Notes under the pieces: generated by a model
The model's input: the letters and a program-made list of their open reading frames with translations, nothing else
Database searches by the model: none
What the model was told of the DNA's origin: nothing
Shown here: positions 15,513-24,024 of the stretch, in pieces
Position numbering within the stretch: the stretch's first letter is position 1
Layout: every line of letters starts with the position of its first letter
Assembly (NCBI GenBank): GCA_031549415.1
Contig: JAVBPU010000006.1
Coordinates: forward strand, 1 to 64,000
Direction of reading: 5' to 3'
From: Limiplasma sp031549415
GTDB lineage: Bacteria > Bacillota > Clostridia > Christensenellales > Aristaeellaceae
DNA: 64,000 bases
Translations under genes and position numbers: made by a program

Positions 15513-16361
15513 ATGGATGGGTTGACGCGGCTTCGCACACCCCCCTTGCGCCTGGGCGAGGGGCCTATGTGGCATGCTGCCATGGGTTGGCTGGTTTTTG
15601 TGGATATAGAAGGCCAAACGGTCTATGGGTTTGATACGCAAAGCCAGGCCCTGCGGGCATATCCTGTAGAAAACATGGTGGGCTTTGTGGCCCCCTATGG
15701 CCCCCGCAGTGTGGTGGCGGGCGTGGGGGACAAGCTGGTGGCGCTGGATCTGCTGACAGGGGCGCAAGCCCCGCTGCTGCAATTAGGCCTGCCCCAGGGC
15801 ATGCGCATGAATGACGGCAAATGCGACGCCCAGGGCCGCCTGTTTGTGGGCGCCATGGTAGCTGCCGAGGAGAGGCCCCAGGGCAGCGGCACGCTCTATT
15901 GCATTGAAGCTGGGAAGGTTGTGCAGCAAGTCGAAGGCATGGTCATTCCCAACGGCCTGGCCTGGACAGCGGACGGGAAAACCTTTTATCATACGGATAC
16001 GCCCACGGGGCGCATCGACGCCTACACGGTGCAAGCAAACGGGCAAATCGCGGACCGCCGGCCCGTGGTGGACCTGCGCCAGGAAAAAGGCTCGCCGGAC
16101 GGGTTTTGCATCGACAGCCAGGGCCTGCTGTGGGTGGCCATGTGGGGCGGGTCCCAGGTGCTGCGCTGCGACCCGGCCACCGGCCAGGTGCTGGACCGGC
16201 TTCCTCTGCCGGATGAGCGGGTTTCCTGCTGCACCTTTGGTGGCAAACAGTTGGACACGCTCTATGTGACCACCGCCGCGTTGGATGAAATCCAGCCGGG
16301 AGGCCTGTATGCGCTGTCCGCTGCGGGCAAAGGCATGCTGCCTTATTCATTTTTGCAGTAG
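15513..16361 (+). CDS. SMP-30/gluconolactonase family protein
   Basis: 282 residues, the length of regucalcin/SMP-30 six-bladed beta-propellers. Visible markers are LGEGPMW near the N-terminus (metal-binding Glu), MRMNDGKCDAQGRLFVGAM (Asn and Asp ligands), PNGLAWTADGKTFYHTDT and GSPDGFCIDSQGLLWVAMW (Asp ligand). These enzymes hydrolyse sugar lactones using a divalent metal. Start: ATG 15513 with a GAAGAAGGG ribosome binding site; an upstream in-frame ATG lies in the promoter. It stands alone between the pst operon and a convergent gene, so its pathway is not shown by context. Confidence 0.85.
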   Translation: MDGLTRLRTPPLRLGEGPMWHAAMGWLVFVDIEGQTVYGFDTQSQALRAYPVENMVGFVAPYGPRSVVAGVGDKLVALDLLTGAQAPLLQLGLPQGMRMNDGKCDAQGRLFVGAMVAAEERPQGSGTLYCIEAGKVVQQVEGMVIPNGLAWTADGKTFYHTDTPTGRIDAYTVQANGQIADRRPVVDLRQEKGSPDGFCIDSQGLLWVAMWGGSQVLRCDPATGQVLDRLPLPDERVSCCTFGGKQLDTLYVTTAALDEIQPGGLYALSAAGKGMLPYSFLQ

Positions 16362-16367
16362 GGGGAA

Positions 16368-16384
16368 GGGAAGCATTCCCTTGT
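16368..16384. terminator. Short hairpin between convergent genes
   Basis: AAGGGAA-GCA-TTCCCTT with a partly T-rich flank, between the SMP-30 gene and the convergent proline-rich protein gene. It is weak as a terminator. Confidence 0.35.
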
Positions 16385-16398
16385 TGTTGGGATTTGCG

Positions 16399-17730
16399 TT
16401 AGGTGGACTTCCGCTTCATGGTGGACCGAATGCGGGAGGAAATATACTGGGCCTTGCTCTCGTTTTCCAAAAAGCTGGCCCCTGTGGGCCGGAGGGTATA
16501 TTTGCTGGTGCGTCTTTCTCCGCTGCGGGGGGGAGGCGCACCGATAGTTTCGTCGAGGGTTGCGCCGTCTCCGGTGGGCTCAGGCGCAAGAACCTTTTCC
16601 ATCGCCGGGACCAGCGAGGTCGGTGCGGAAAGGGAGGGCTTGTGAAAGGCAGGAGAGGCAGGGGCAGACAAAGAGGCAGGGGTAGACAAGGGAGCGGGTG
16701 GGACCAAATTGGCGCCCGCAGACAAGGGGGCCGGGGTCAACGTGGCTGGGGTAGACAAAATAGCCGGGGCCATCAAAACCTCGGGGTTGACTGTTGACTG
16801 GGGCCCGGGCAGCGGGCCCACTGCGCCCATGGAGGAAATAGGCTCCAGGGATACCACCATTTTTTCCACTTCTTTTTCCGTCTTGGCAAGCGCCCGTAGG
16901 GGCATCAGCGGCCCCTCTGGCGGGGGTGCCACCGGGGGCGCTGCCGGGGAAAGAACCGGGGTGAAAGAGCCAATGGGCGTGATGGGGCTTTCGGTCATGA
17001 CGGGGCTTTCGGCCATGACGGGGCTTTCCGCCCTGGGGTTGGAGGCCGCGCCGATGGGAATCAGCGGCCTTTCCGGCGGGCTGGGCGCAGGCCGGGAGGG
17101 CTTGTCTAGCCTCTCGGAAATGGCTTCCAGCCAAGAAAAGGGCTCGTTCGGTGGGACGGGAGGCTCGGGCTTGCGTGCATAGGGGGAAACCTCTTGCACA
17201 GGCGGCCTACTCTCTGGGGCGGCGTAATTGGCTTGCCCGTAGGAGTGAAAGGGGTTCGTGGAGGGGGCGGGCGGAGGGGCGGCAGGGGGAGAATAGGCAG
17301 AGGCCTCCAGAGGACGGGGCGGGCGCTCCCTGGGCGCTACGGATTTGTGGGCGGGTCTGCGCCAGTCAATACCGGCCAGCGGGTCCGCAGGCTCGTTTTC
17401 CGCCAGCACCGCATAGGGGCTCTGGGCGGTGGAAGGGCCTTCATAAAAGACGGCGTTTTGCTGCGCCTTTGTTTTCCACAGCAGCAAAAAGCCAAGCAAT
17501 GCCAGCAATGCGCCGACGCCCAGCACATAAAAATGATATTCCAGCAGCTGAAGAATCAGCCCGTTCACCGTATTCACCAGAGGGTTGAGGCTTTGGGCTT
17601 TTAATGAGGATAAGATCAGGCGGACCTGATCGTTCTGGATCATGGGCAGGAAGGTTGCCATCAATGCCATCAAAATACACGAGATGCCAAGAATCAACAG
17701 CAAGCCACCCAAAAACCGTCTGAATTTCAT
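16399..17730 (-). CDS. Bitopic membrane protein with long proline-rich cytoplasmic tail
   Basis: 443 residues from ATG 17730. Two membrane helices at about 7-29 and 66-85 enclose a loop of about 36 residues. The remaining 350 residues are low-complexity and rich in Pro, Ala, Ser and Thr, with repeated units such as ESPVMAESPVMTESP and many LSTPA/LSAPA variants, ending in a basic tail (RSTMKRKST). No catalytic domain is visible. Topology places the long Ser/Thr/Pro tail inside the cell. It is divergent from the VWA/PP2C/kinase triad, so it could be a phosphorylation target or scaffold of that system; this is inference. Longer in-frame extension upstream to 18021 overlaps the triad and lacks a ribosome binding site. 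Confidence 0.65.
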   Translation of the reverse strand: MKFRRFLGGLLLILGISCILMALMATFLPMIQNDQVRLILSSLKAQSLNPLVNTVNGLILQLLEYHFYVLGVGALLALLGFLLLWKTKAQQNAVFYEGPSTAQSPYAVLAENEPADPLAGIDWRRPAHKSVAPRERPPRPLEASAYSPPAAPPPAPSTNPFHSYGQANYAAPESRPPVQEVSPYARKPEPPVPPNEPFSWLEAISERLDKPSRPAPSPPERPLIPIGAASNPRAESPVMAESPVMTESPITPIGSFTPVLSPAAPPVAPPPEGPLMPLRALAKTEKEVEKMVVSLEPISSMGAVGPLPGPQSTVNPEVLMAPAILSTPATLTPAPLSAGANLVPPAPLSTPASLSAPASPAFHKPSLSAPTSLVPAMEKVLAPEPTGDGATLDETIGAPPPRSGERRTSKYTLRPTGASFLENESKAQYISSRIRSTMKRKST

Positions 17731-17861
17731 TGGGAAGCATCCTTTCCATGGATGTCGTTCTAGTTTCATTTCGAGAAACAGTGGGGGTTTTCCTCCCCTC
17801 CGCCTTCTTTTTCCTGGCGCTTCTGGGAAATTTCCAGGAACTGGATTTTTGCGGAAGCAAG

Positions 17862-17890
17862 TTGACGCGGGACGAAGAATGTTGTATCGT
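17862..17890 (+). promoter_or_regulatory. Promoter of the VWA/PP2C/kinase operon
   Basis: TTGACG (17862-17867), 17 bp, TATCGT (17885-17890), 38 bp before the VWA gene start. Confidence 0.5.
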
Positions 17891-17928
17891 ACCTGTATGG
17901 AAAGACTTGGCTGTGGGAGGGTTCGCAT

Positions 17929-18609
17929 ATGGAAAGATATCGCCTGACCTATAATGTGGATATGGTGTTTTGCATTGACGCCACGGGCAGCATGCGCCAT
18001 GTAATTGATTTTGTGAAGCAAAACGCGTTGAACCTATACCAGGATATTGTCAGCGCCATGGAAAAAAAGCACAAGGTGATCAGCCAGATGCGGGTGCGGG
18101 TCATCGCCTTTCGGGACTATGTGGCGGACGGCGAGGAGGCCATGCTCAGCAGCGAGTTTTTTGTGCTGCCCGGCCAGGCCCAGCAGTTTTACAACTGCGT
18201 GAACGGCATTGAGGCCAAGGGCGGCGGGGACATTCCCGAGGATGGCTTGGAAGCGCTGGGCTACGCCATCCGCAGCGACTGGACCCGGGAGGGCGTCAAA
18301 AAACGCCACATCATTGTGGCCTGGTCCGACGCCCCCACCCATCCCATCGGCCATGGGCAGGTGGCCCCCTGGTATCCCCAGGGCATGGCCAGGAATTTTG
18401 ACGAGCTGAGCCTGTGGTGGGAGGATGAGCAGCTGGGCGGCAGCATGGACGAGAACGCCAAGCGTCTGCTGCTCTTTGCTCCGGATGCGCCGGATTGGAG
18501 CCGCATTTCCCAGGAATGGGGCCAGGTGATCCATGTACAGACCGTTGACGAGGGCCTGATGGATGTGGAGTACCAACAGGTGATCGACGCCGTTTGCAAT
18601 ACGATTTGA
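17929..18609 (+). CDS. terY: TerY-like von Willebrand factor A domain protein
   Basis: 226 residues that are almost entirely one VWA domain. The MIDAS begins DATGSM at residues 17-22 (a DxTxS version), with the remaining ligands probably in the GGGDIPEDGLEAL segment and in the WSDAPTHP segment. There is no signal peptide or membrane helix, so it is cytoplasmic. It is immediately followed by a PP2C phosphatase and a kinase-fold protein. This gene order matches the TerY-P triad described in tellurite-resistance-related (Ter) stress systems. No TerD/TerC genes are present in the window. VWA domains in these modules act as metal-dependent protein-interaction platforms. The gene symbol reflects resemblance, not proof. 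Confidence 0.8.
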   Translation: MERYRLTYNVDMVFCIDATGSMRHVIDFVKQNALNLYQDIVSAMEKKHKVISQMRVRVIAFRDYVADGEEAMLSSEFFVLPGQAQQFYNCVNGIEAKGGGDIPEDGLEALGYAIRSDWTREGVKKRHIIVAWSDAPTHPIGHGQVAPWYPQGMARNFDELSLWWEDEQLGGSMDENAKRLLLFAPDAPDWSRISQEWGQVIHVQTVDEGLMDVEYQQVIDAVCNTI

Positions 18610-18628
18610 TGCGGGGGGAGGGCGCCGC

Positions 18629-19639
18629 GTGAGGGGCTCGCTCGCGTCCAAGGGATTCCAGCCGGGGGAAAGCATTTTTGTGTGCCATGCTGTCGTTCCC
18701 GATGCCGGGGAGGACAGCTTTGCTTTTGACACCAAGGCCCAGGGCGGGTATTTGTGCGTGGCGGACGGCTGCGGGGGCCTGGGCTCCCGCCGGTACGGCA
18801 ACCTGGGGGACCGCACCGGGGCGTATTTGGCTGCCAACCTGGTAACCAGAGAGGTTGCGCAGCAGGCAGGGGGATTGTTTCCCCTGCCAGACCAGCAGGA
18901 GGCGGGGCGGGCCCTTTGCCAGGAGCTGACCCAGACCCTTAGCAGCCGTTTGGCCCGGTTTGAGGCGGATTTCAGCACCGTGCCACGGGTGCGCATCGTG
19001 GGGAGCATGCAGCGGGTGCTGCCCACCACGCTGTGCCTGCTGCTGACCCAGAGCCAGCCGCCCCAGTTGGATTGCCTGTTTGTGTGGGCGGGGGACAGCC
19101 GGGGCTATGTGCTGGATACAGGCGGCCTGCACCAGCTCACCAGCGACCATACCGCGCTGGCCGGGGATGCCATGGAAAGTTTGTACAAGGACACGCCCCT
19201 GTCCAACATGCTCCATGGGGAGGGCGCGTTTTATTTAAGCGGGCGCAGGGCGCGCCTGGTGAAGCCCTGCGTGACGCTGGTGGCCACGGATGGCGTTTAT
19301 TCCTCCTTACAAAACCCTATGGAGATGGAGTGGCTGCTGCTGTCCACTTTGCACAAGGCCAAGGATATGGCCCATTGGCAAAGGCGGCTCTGTGGGGAGA
19401 TCAAAAAGGTTGCGTCGGATGACTGCACCCTGGGGCTGGCGGTGTATGGATACCTGAGCTTTGAGGCTTTGCAAAAAAGTTTGGCGGCAAGGCGTACCGC
19501 TTTGCAAAGGGAGTACATTACGCCGGTGCGGCGGCACAAGGCCGATTTGGACTATGCCAGGGGCAAATGGCAGGAATACATGAAACAGTACGACTGGACG
19601 GAAAGGGCGGCGCAAGGTGAACCGGATTGGCGGATATGA
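18629..19639 (+). CDS. PP2C-family serine/threonine phosphatase of a TerY-P triad
   Basis: 336 residues. PP2C metal-binding motifs are present: GEDSFAF (Asp29), VADGCGG (Asp46, normally DGMGG), WAGDSRGYVL, and SDDCTLGLAVYG near the C-terminus. It should dephosphorylate Ser/Thr in a Mn/Mg-dependent way, probably reversing the kinase encoded next. Start: GTG 18629, 7 nt after a GGGGGGAGGG sequence; no better ATG lies upstream. The C-terminal 60 residues (ALQREYITPVRRHKADLDY) form a basic helical tail beyond the phosphatase core. The gene overlaps the kinase gene by 23 bp. Confidence 0.85.
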   Translation: MRGSLASKGFQPGESIFVCHAVVPDAGEDSFAFDTKAQGGYLCVADGCGGLGSRRYGNLGDRTGAYLAANLVTREVAQQAGGLFPLPDQQEAGRALCQELTQTLSSRLARFEADFSTVPRVRIVGSMQRVLPTTLCLLLTQSQPPQLDCLFVWAGDSRGYVLDTGGLHQLTSDHTALAGDAMESLYKDTPLSNMLHGEGAFYLSGRRARLVKPCVTLVATDGVYSSLQNPMEMEWLLLSTLHKAKDMAHWQRRLCGEIKKVASDDCTLGLAVYGYLSFEALQKSLAARRTALQREYITPVRRHKADLDYARGKWQEYMKQYDWTERAAQGEPDWRI

Positions 19640-20552
19640 ACAACTGACGGAGATGAAAACCGTGGGCAGCGGCAGCGCCCGCTGGTGCATTGCGCGGCGG
19701 AACGGCCAGCGGTTCTTTTTGAAGGAATTTTTGTCGCCCGTGTATCCGCCCAAGGGCAAGGATACCTCTTTGGCGATGATGCAAATCCAGCGCTGCCAAG
19801 CCTTTGAGACGGCCAAGCGGCGCATGTACGCGGCTCTGTCCTGCGTCATCGGGGATACCTTGGTGCCCGTGCTGGATTTTTTTCGCTATGAGGGGCGGTA
19901 TTACGCCATTAGCGAGGAGGTTCCGGAGCCCCACAAAAGCGGCGAGGACCTTCGCCATATGCCCGCCCGGGAAGCTCGGGCGCTGCTATACACCCTGGCG
20001 GAATGCCTGGCGCGGCTGCACACCCAGGGAATCATTCACGCGGATTTGAAGCCGGAGCATATGCTGCTGACGGGGGAGCCGGGGGAATTTCATCTGCGCC
20101 TCATTGACCTGGACAGCGGCTTTTTGGAGGATGACCCGCCCGCCGAGGGGCAGAACATCGAGGGGGACCCGGTGTACCTGGCGCCGGAGACTTTTCGGCG
20201 GCTGATGGGGGAAAAGGCGCCCCTGACCACCCGGCTGGACACCTTCGCGCTGGGGATCATCATCCACCGTCTGTGGACGGGGGAGCTGCCCGCCTTTGAC
20301 AGGGACCGGTACAACTACCTGTATGAGGTGGCCCTGGAGGAGGGGGAGATTCGCCTGTCCACGGAGCTGCCGCTGGCGTATCGCATCCCTGTGCTGCGGA
20401 TGCTGCGCAAGGACCCGGCGGAGCGGCCCAGCGATGGGGAGATCATGGAGCTTTTGTACGCGCCCAAGGGGGAGACCGGGCCGGCGACAGTTCAGGAGGA
20501 AAAGAAGGATGGGCCGCTGAACGGCCTGAGCCGGTATTTGAAAAAGAAATAG
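19617..20552 (+). CDS. Protein kinase-fold protein of a TerY-P triad
   Basis: 311 residues. Kinase landmarks: glycine-rich region VGSGSARWCIARR, beta-3 Lys36 in FFLKEFL, catalytic loop HADLKPEHML (141-150, HAD instead of HRD and His148 where Asn is usual), LIDLDSGF (162-169, DLD instead of DFG), and APE at 189-191. It keeps the catalytic Asp and a metal-binding Asp, so activity is plausible though the loop is atypical. The C-terminal tail ends in LKKK. Start: GTG 19617 overlapping the PP2C gene; an alternative ATG lies at 19653. It probably phosphorylates partners in the same module, with the divergent Ser/Thr/Pro-rich membrane protein as an attractive but unproven target. Confidence 0.82.
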   Translation: MNRIGGYEQLTEMKTVGSGSARWCIARRNGQRFFLKEFLSPVYPPKGKDTSLAMMQIQRCQAFETAKRRMYAALSCVIGDTLVPVLDFFRYEGRYYAISEEVPEPHKSGEDLRHMPAREARALLYTLAECLARLHTQGIIHADLKPEHMLLTGEPGEFHLRLIDLDSGFLEDDPPAEGQNIEGDPVYLAPETFRRLMGEKAPLTTRLDTFALGIIIHRLWTGELPAFDRDRYNYLYEVALEEGEIRLSTELPLAYRIPVLRMLRKDPAERPSDGEIMELLYAPKGETGPATVQEEKKDGPLNGLSRYLKKK

Positions 20553-20567
20553 GATGTTGAAAAACCA

Positions 20568-20602
20568 AGGGGGGCATGCACTGGGCGCAGACCCCTCTTT
20601 TT
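20568..20602 (+). terminator. Probable terminator after the kinase gene
   Basis: AGGGG (20568-20572) can pair with CCCCT (20592-20596), followed by CTTTTT. The 5-bp stem with a 19-nt loop makes this weak. Confidence 0.45.
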
Positions 20603-20638
20603 GTACGCCTCTCTTTTTTGCGCGTCACCGCCTGCCCG

Positions 20639-20667
20639 TTCACAGTTTTTCCCGCCCGGCATAGGAT
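20639..20667 (+). promoter_or_regulatory. Promoter of feoAB
   Basis: TTCACA (20639-20644), 17 bp, TAGGAT (20662-20667), 47 bp before feoA. No clear Fur or DtxR box was seen. Confidence 0.45.
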
Positions 20668-20714
20668 GGGGGAAGAAACCACGGCGGGCCACTGCCGGGC
20701 TGGAGGGAGCGCGC

Positions 20715-20960
20715 ATGCCAAAAGCCATTACATTGGAGGAGCTACGACCTGGGGAGACCGCCAGGGTCATGGGGGTTGCCGCCGCTGGGGCCATGCAAAA
20801 CCACTTGCTGGACTTGGGCTTTGTAAAGGGCAGCCGGGTCACCTGCCTGTTTCCGTCAGCGTTGGGCGATCCGCGGGCCTATTGGGTCCGGGGTGCGGTG
20901 ATCGCGCTGCGTAAAAGTGATGCCGCCTCGGTCCAATGCAGGTTGGAGGTGGTGGAGTGA
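20715..20960 (+). CDS. feoA: Ferrous iron transport protein A
   Basis: 81 residues forming a single SH3-like FeoA domain: LEELRPGETARVMGV, HLLDLGFVKGSRVTCLF and GAVIALRKSDAASVQC. FeoA is a small cytoplasmic partner of the FeoB iron channel. Start: ATG 20715 with GGAGGGAG; the longer frame upstream is not supported. The stop overlaps the GTG start of feoB (GTGA), so the two are coupled. Confidence 0.92.
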   Translation: MPKAITLEELRPGETARVMGVAAAGAMQNHLLDLGFVKGSRVTCLFPSALGDPRAYWVRGAVIALRKSDAASVQCRLEVVE

Positions 20961-23116
20961 AAGGGCCAAAAGCGGGGCAGCCTTCTTTTTCCGTGGCCTT
21001 GTGCGGCAACCCCAACGTGGGAAAAAGCACGGTGTTCAACGCATTGACGGGGCTTCGGCAGCATACGGGCAACTGGACGGGAAAGACCGTGGACACCGCC
21101 CAGGGGCTGGTGAAATGTGGAAAGTCTCGCTGGACGCTGACAGACCTGCCCGGTACCTATTCCCTGTTTTCAGGGTCCCCAGAAGAGGAGGTGGCCTGCG
21201 ATTTTCTATGTTTTGCGGAGCTCAACGCCACCCTGGTGGTTTGCGACGCCACCTGCTTGGAAAGGGGCCTGAACCTGGCGTTGCAGGCCATGGAGACTGC
21301 ACCCCGGGTGATTTTGTGCCTGAATATGATGGACGAGGCCAGAAAAAAGGGCCTGTGCATTGACGTGGAGCAGTTGGAAGCCTTGCTGGGCATTCCGGTG
21401 GTGGCCTGTGCCGCCCGGCGTGGGGAGGGGCTACCGGCGGTAAAAAGGCTGCTGGAGGACCTGGCGGAGGAACAGGAGCCGACAGCCCAAATCGAAACAG
21501 TGTCGTTGCGGTTCCTCTACCCAGACCCGGTCCGGGAGGCGGTGGAAGCCTTGCAGCCAGCGCTGGCACAGGTTTTTCCTCGCCAGGGGAACCATGGTTT
21601 CTTGGCGCTGCGGTTGCTGACGGCGGGGGAGGCCTTGCTGGCGCGGGCGGCAATTGGGGTCTTGAAGGATTCGGCAAAAGGGCCCGGGCCCTGCTGGGAA
21701 CCGCTGCTGGAAGCCTGCCAGGCCCAGCGCGACAGGCTGGCGGAGGTGGGATACCCCTCGGAAAGCCTGGTGGCGACAGTGGTGTCCGCCGGGTTTGACC
21801 GGGCCGCGGACCTCTGCCAACAGGTGGTCCATTTTGTGGAGCCCTCTGGGCGAAACGCGCCGCCTGCCCAAGAAGGCGGCCAACCCATGAATCTGCGGCT
21901 GGACCGGTGGCTGTCCAAAAAAATGGTGGCCCTGCCGCTGATGTTTTTGTTGCTGATGGGGGTGTTCGGCGTGACAGTGGCAGGGGCGAATGTGCCTTCT
22001 CAGTGGCTGTCCGGCTTGTTTTCTTCCTTGGAAGCGCCTATCCTTTCCTTTTTGCAACAGCTGGGCCTGCCGGAGACATGGCAAAGCCTGCTGGTGAGCG
22101 GGGTGTATCGGGTGGCGACCTGGGTGGTGGCGGTGATGCTGCCGCCCATGGCCATCTTTTTCCCGTTGTTTACACTGCTGGAGGATTTTGGGTATTTGCC
22201 CCGAATGGCCTTTACCCTGGACCGCTGCTTTCAGGGCTGCAAGGCCTGCGGCAAGCAGGCCCTGTGCATGTGCATGGGGCTGGGCTGCAACGCGGTGGGG
22301 GTCATGGGCTGCCGCATCATGCAAAGCCCCAGAGAACGGCTGATTGCCATTTTGACCAATGCCCTGGTGCCTTGCAACGGGCGGTTCCCCACCTTGCTGC
22401 TGCTCATCAGCCTGTTTTTTGTGCCCCTGGGCGGATGGGGGGGAACCGCCTTGAGCGCGGCGTTGCTGGCGGGCTTATTGGTCATCAGCCTGGCGGCTAC
22501 CCTGGGGATGTCCTGGTTGTTGTCCAAAACTGTGCTGCGGGGGATGCCCAGCGCCTTTGCACTGGAATTGCCGCCCTTTCGCAGGCCGGTATTTTCCCAG
22601 GTGCTGGTGCGGTCCCTGCTGGACCGGACGGTGTTTGTGCTGGGCCGCGCCGTGGCGGTGGCGGCCCCGGCAGGGCTGCTCATTTGGGCCATGGCCAACC
22701 AGCAGGTGGCGGGGCAAAGCTTGCTTGCCCACGCGGCAGGCTTTCTCGACCCCATAGGGAAGCGGATGGGCCTGGACGGCGTGATTTTGCTGGGCTTTGT
22801 GCTGGGCTTCCCCGCCAACGAGATCGTGCTGCCGATTATTTTGATGACCTACCTGGCCCAGGCCAGCCTGATGCAACCCCAGGGCTTGGTGGAGCTGCAA
22901 ACCTTTTTGCTGGGCCAGGGCTGGACCGCCTGGACGGCGGCCAGCATGGCGCTGTTTAGCCTGTTTCACTGGCCTTGTTCCACCACGGTGTGGACCATTT
23001 ACAAAGAAACCCGGAGCGCCAAATGGACGGCGTTGGCGGTGCTGCTGCCCACCGCGCTGGGAGTCGGCTTATGCGTCCTTTTGACGCTGGTCAAGGGCTG
23101 GCTGAATGTGGTATGA
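20957..23116 (+). CDS. feoB: Ferrous iron transporter B
   Basis: 719 residues. The N-terminal G domain (about 10-175) has G1 GNPNVGKS, the G2-region sequence HTGNWTGKTVDTA, G3 DLPGTYSL and G4 NMMDEA. A helical insertion domain follows, then about eight or more membrane helices with the duplicated Gate motif (QALCMCMGLGCNAVGV with its Cys pair, and LLGFVLGFPANEIVLPIIL). It imports Fe(II) across the cytoplasmic membrane under G-domain control. Start: GTG 20957 overlapping the feoA stop, with GGAGG upstream. No feoC-like gene follows. Confidence 0.95.
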   Translation: MKGPKAGQPSFSVALCGNPNVGKSTVFNALTGLRQHTGNWTGKTVDTAQGLVKCGKSRWTLTDLPGTYSLFSGSPEEEVACDFLCFAELNATLVVCDATCLERGLNLALQAMETAPRVILCLNMMDEARKKGLCIDVEQLEALLGIPVVACAARRGEGLPAVKRLLEDLAEEQEPTAQIETVSLRFLYPDPVREAVEALQPALAQVFPRQGNHGFLALRLLTAGEALLARAAIGVLKDSAKGPGPCWEPLLEACQAQRDRLAEVGYPSESLVATVVSAGFDRAADLCQQVVHFVEPSGRNAPPAQEGGQPMNLRLDRWLSKKMVALPLMFLLLMGVFGVTVAGANVPSQWLSGLFSSLEAPILSFLQQLGLPETWQSLLVSGVYRVATWVVAVMLPPMAIFFPLFTLLEDFGYLPRMAFTLDRCFQGCKACGKQALCMCMGLGCNAVGVMGCRIMQSPRERLIAILTNALVPCNGRFPTLLLLISLFFVPLGGWGGTALSAALLAGLLVISLAATLGMSWLLSKTVLRGMPSAFALELPPFRRPVFSQVLVRSLLDRTVFVLGRAVAVAAPAGLLIWAMANQQVAGQSLLAHAAGFLDPIGKRMGLDGVILLGFVLGFPANEIVLPIILMTYLAQASLMQPQGLVELQTFLLGQGWTAWTAASMALFSLFHWPCSTTVWTIYKETRSAKWTALAVLLPTALGVGLCVLLTLVKGWLNVV

Positions 23117-23161
23117 TGAGAGCCGAAAACGCCTTGACAGAGGAAACAGGGAGAGATGGAA

Positions 23162-23431
23162 ATGCCAAAGAAACCCTATGCATTTGACGCGGTGATCCAG
23201 AAGGTGCCGGACCTGGACGGGGCCTATGTGGAGTTTCCCTGGGATGTAAGGCAGGAGTTCGGCAAGGGCCGGGTGAAGGTACACGCCACCTTTGACGGCG
23301 TGCCCTACGACGGGAGCCTGGTGCGCATGGGCACGCCCTGCCATATTCTGGGCATGCTCAAGGACATCCGCAAGCAGCTTGGAAAGCAGCCCGGGGACAC
23401 GGTGCATGTGACCATTGAGGAACGGGAATGA
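23162..23431 (+). CDS. DUF1905 domain protein
   Basis: 89 residues from ATG 23162 (an ATG at 23156 is only 2 nt from the GGGAG ribosome binding site). The whole protein is a DUF1905 beta-barrel-like domain: FDAVIQKVPDLDGAYVEFPW, GRVKVHATFDGVPYDGSL, MGTPCHILGMLKDIRK, GDTVHVTIEERE. The biochemical role of the family is unknown. It lies 45 bp after feoB and may be co-transcribed with it. A palindromic repeat follows at once, its first base being the base before the stop codon's last base. Confidence 0.85.
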   Translation: MPKKPYAFDAVIQKVPDLDGAYVEFPWDVRQEFGKGRVKVHATFDGVPYDGSLVRMGTPCHILGMLKDIRKQLGKQPGDTVHVTIEERE

Positions 23432-23508
23432 AACGCTCATGAAATGGGCGTTTCAGAGATGGGTTTAGGGCTTTCGCCCTGACGGTGGATTGGAGGCGGA
23501 GCCTCCAA
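23430..23508. repeat. Modular palindromic intergenic repeat, copy B
   Basis: GAAACGCTCAT-GAA-ATGGGCGTTTC (23430-23454), AGGGCTTTCGCCCT (23467-23480) and TTGGAGGC-GGA-GCCTCCAA (23490-23508) form three consecutive hairpins between convergent genes. The first matches the corresponding palindrome of copy C at 46545 almost exactly. Confidence 0.75.
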
Positions 23509-23559
23509 AATTGAATGCGGTCATCATCTGAAAGGAGCGGCTTGGTGGCCGCTCCTTTG

Positions 23560-24009
23560 TCATTTGCTTTGTTGTTTGTTTTGCTGCTTGTGCACCCATT
23601 GGTAATGCCACAGGCCCACCAGCACCAGCAGCCCCCCCAGCAGCTTGCCCAGGCTGAACTGTCCCGTCAGCCCATAGTCCAGGGCCAGGGCCGTCAGTAG
23701 CTGGGCCACAAAAATCAGCAGCGTCATCAAAAACGCGGGCAGCCTGGGGGCCAGGTAGTTGGACAGTAGAATGGTGATCACGCCCACCGTGCCGCCCAGG
23801 TAAAAGAAAACAGTGGTGGAATCGAAGGGTTTCAGGGCAAAGCTGCCGGGCTCCCGCATGATCCACAGCACCGCGAAGGCCGTGGTGAGGCCGGTGATGT
23901 AGTTCATCAGCGTACTCATGGAAAGGCCGTTTCTTTCCGCGCTGCCGGAGTTGAGGAAGCGGCAGACCACGATGTTCACCCCGGCCAGGATGCTAACCAA
24001 AACCATCAT
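23560..24009 (-). CDS. DUF606/YdcZ-type DMT-superfamily membrane protein
   Basis: 149 residues with about five membrane helices (one every 25-30 residues), the five-helix half-size unit of DUF606 transporters. Recognisable are GVNIVVCRFLN, FFYLGGTVGVITILLSNYLAPRLPAF and a terminal LGKLLGGLLVLVGLWHYQW. A second half-size unit is encoded directly upstream (15 bp), so the two probably form a heterodimeric exporter or importer. A Crp/Fnr-family regulator is divergent. The substrate is unknown. Confidence 0.8.
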   Translation of the reverse strand: MMVLVSILAGVNIVVCRFLNSGSAERNGLSMSTLMNYITGLTTAFAVLWIMREPGSFALKPFDSTTVFFYLGGTVGVITILLSNYLAPRLPAFLMTLLIFVAQLLTALALDYGLTGQFSLGKLLGGLLVLVGLWHYQWVHKQQNKQQSK

Positions 24010-24024
24010 ATTCGTGCGCCTCCC

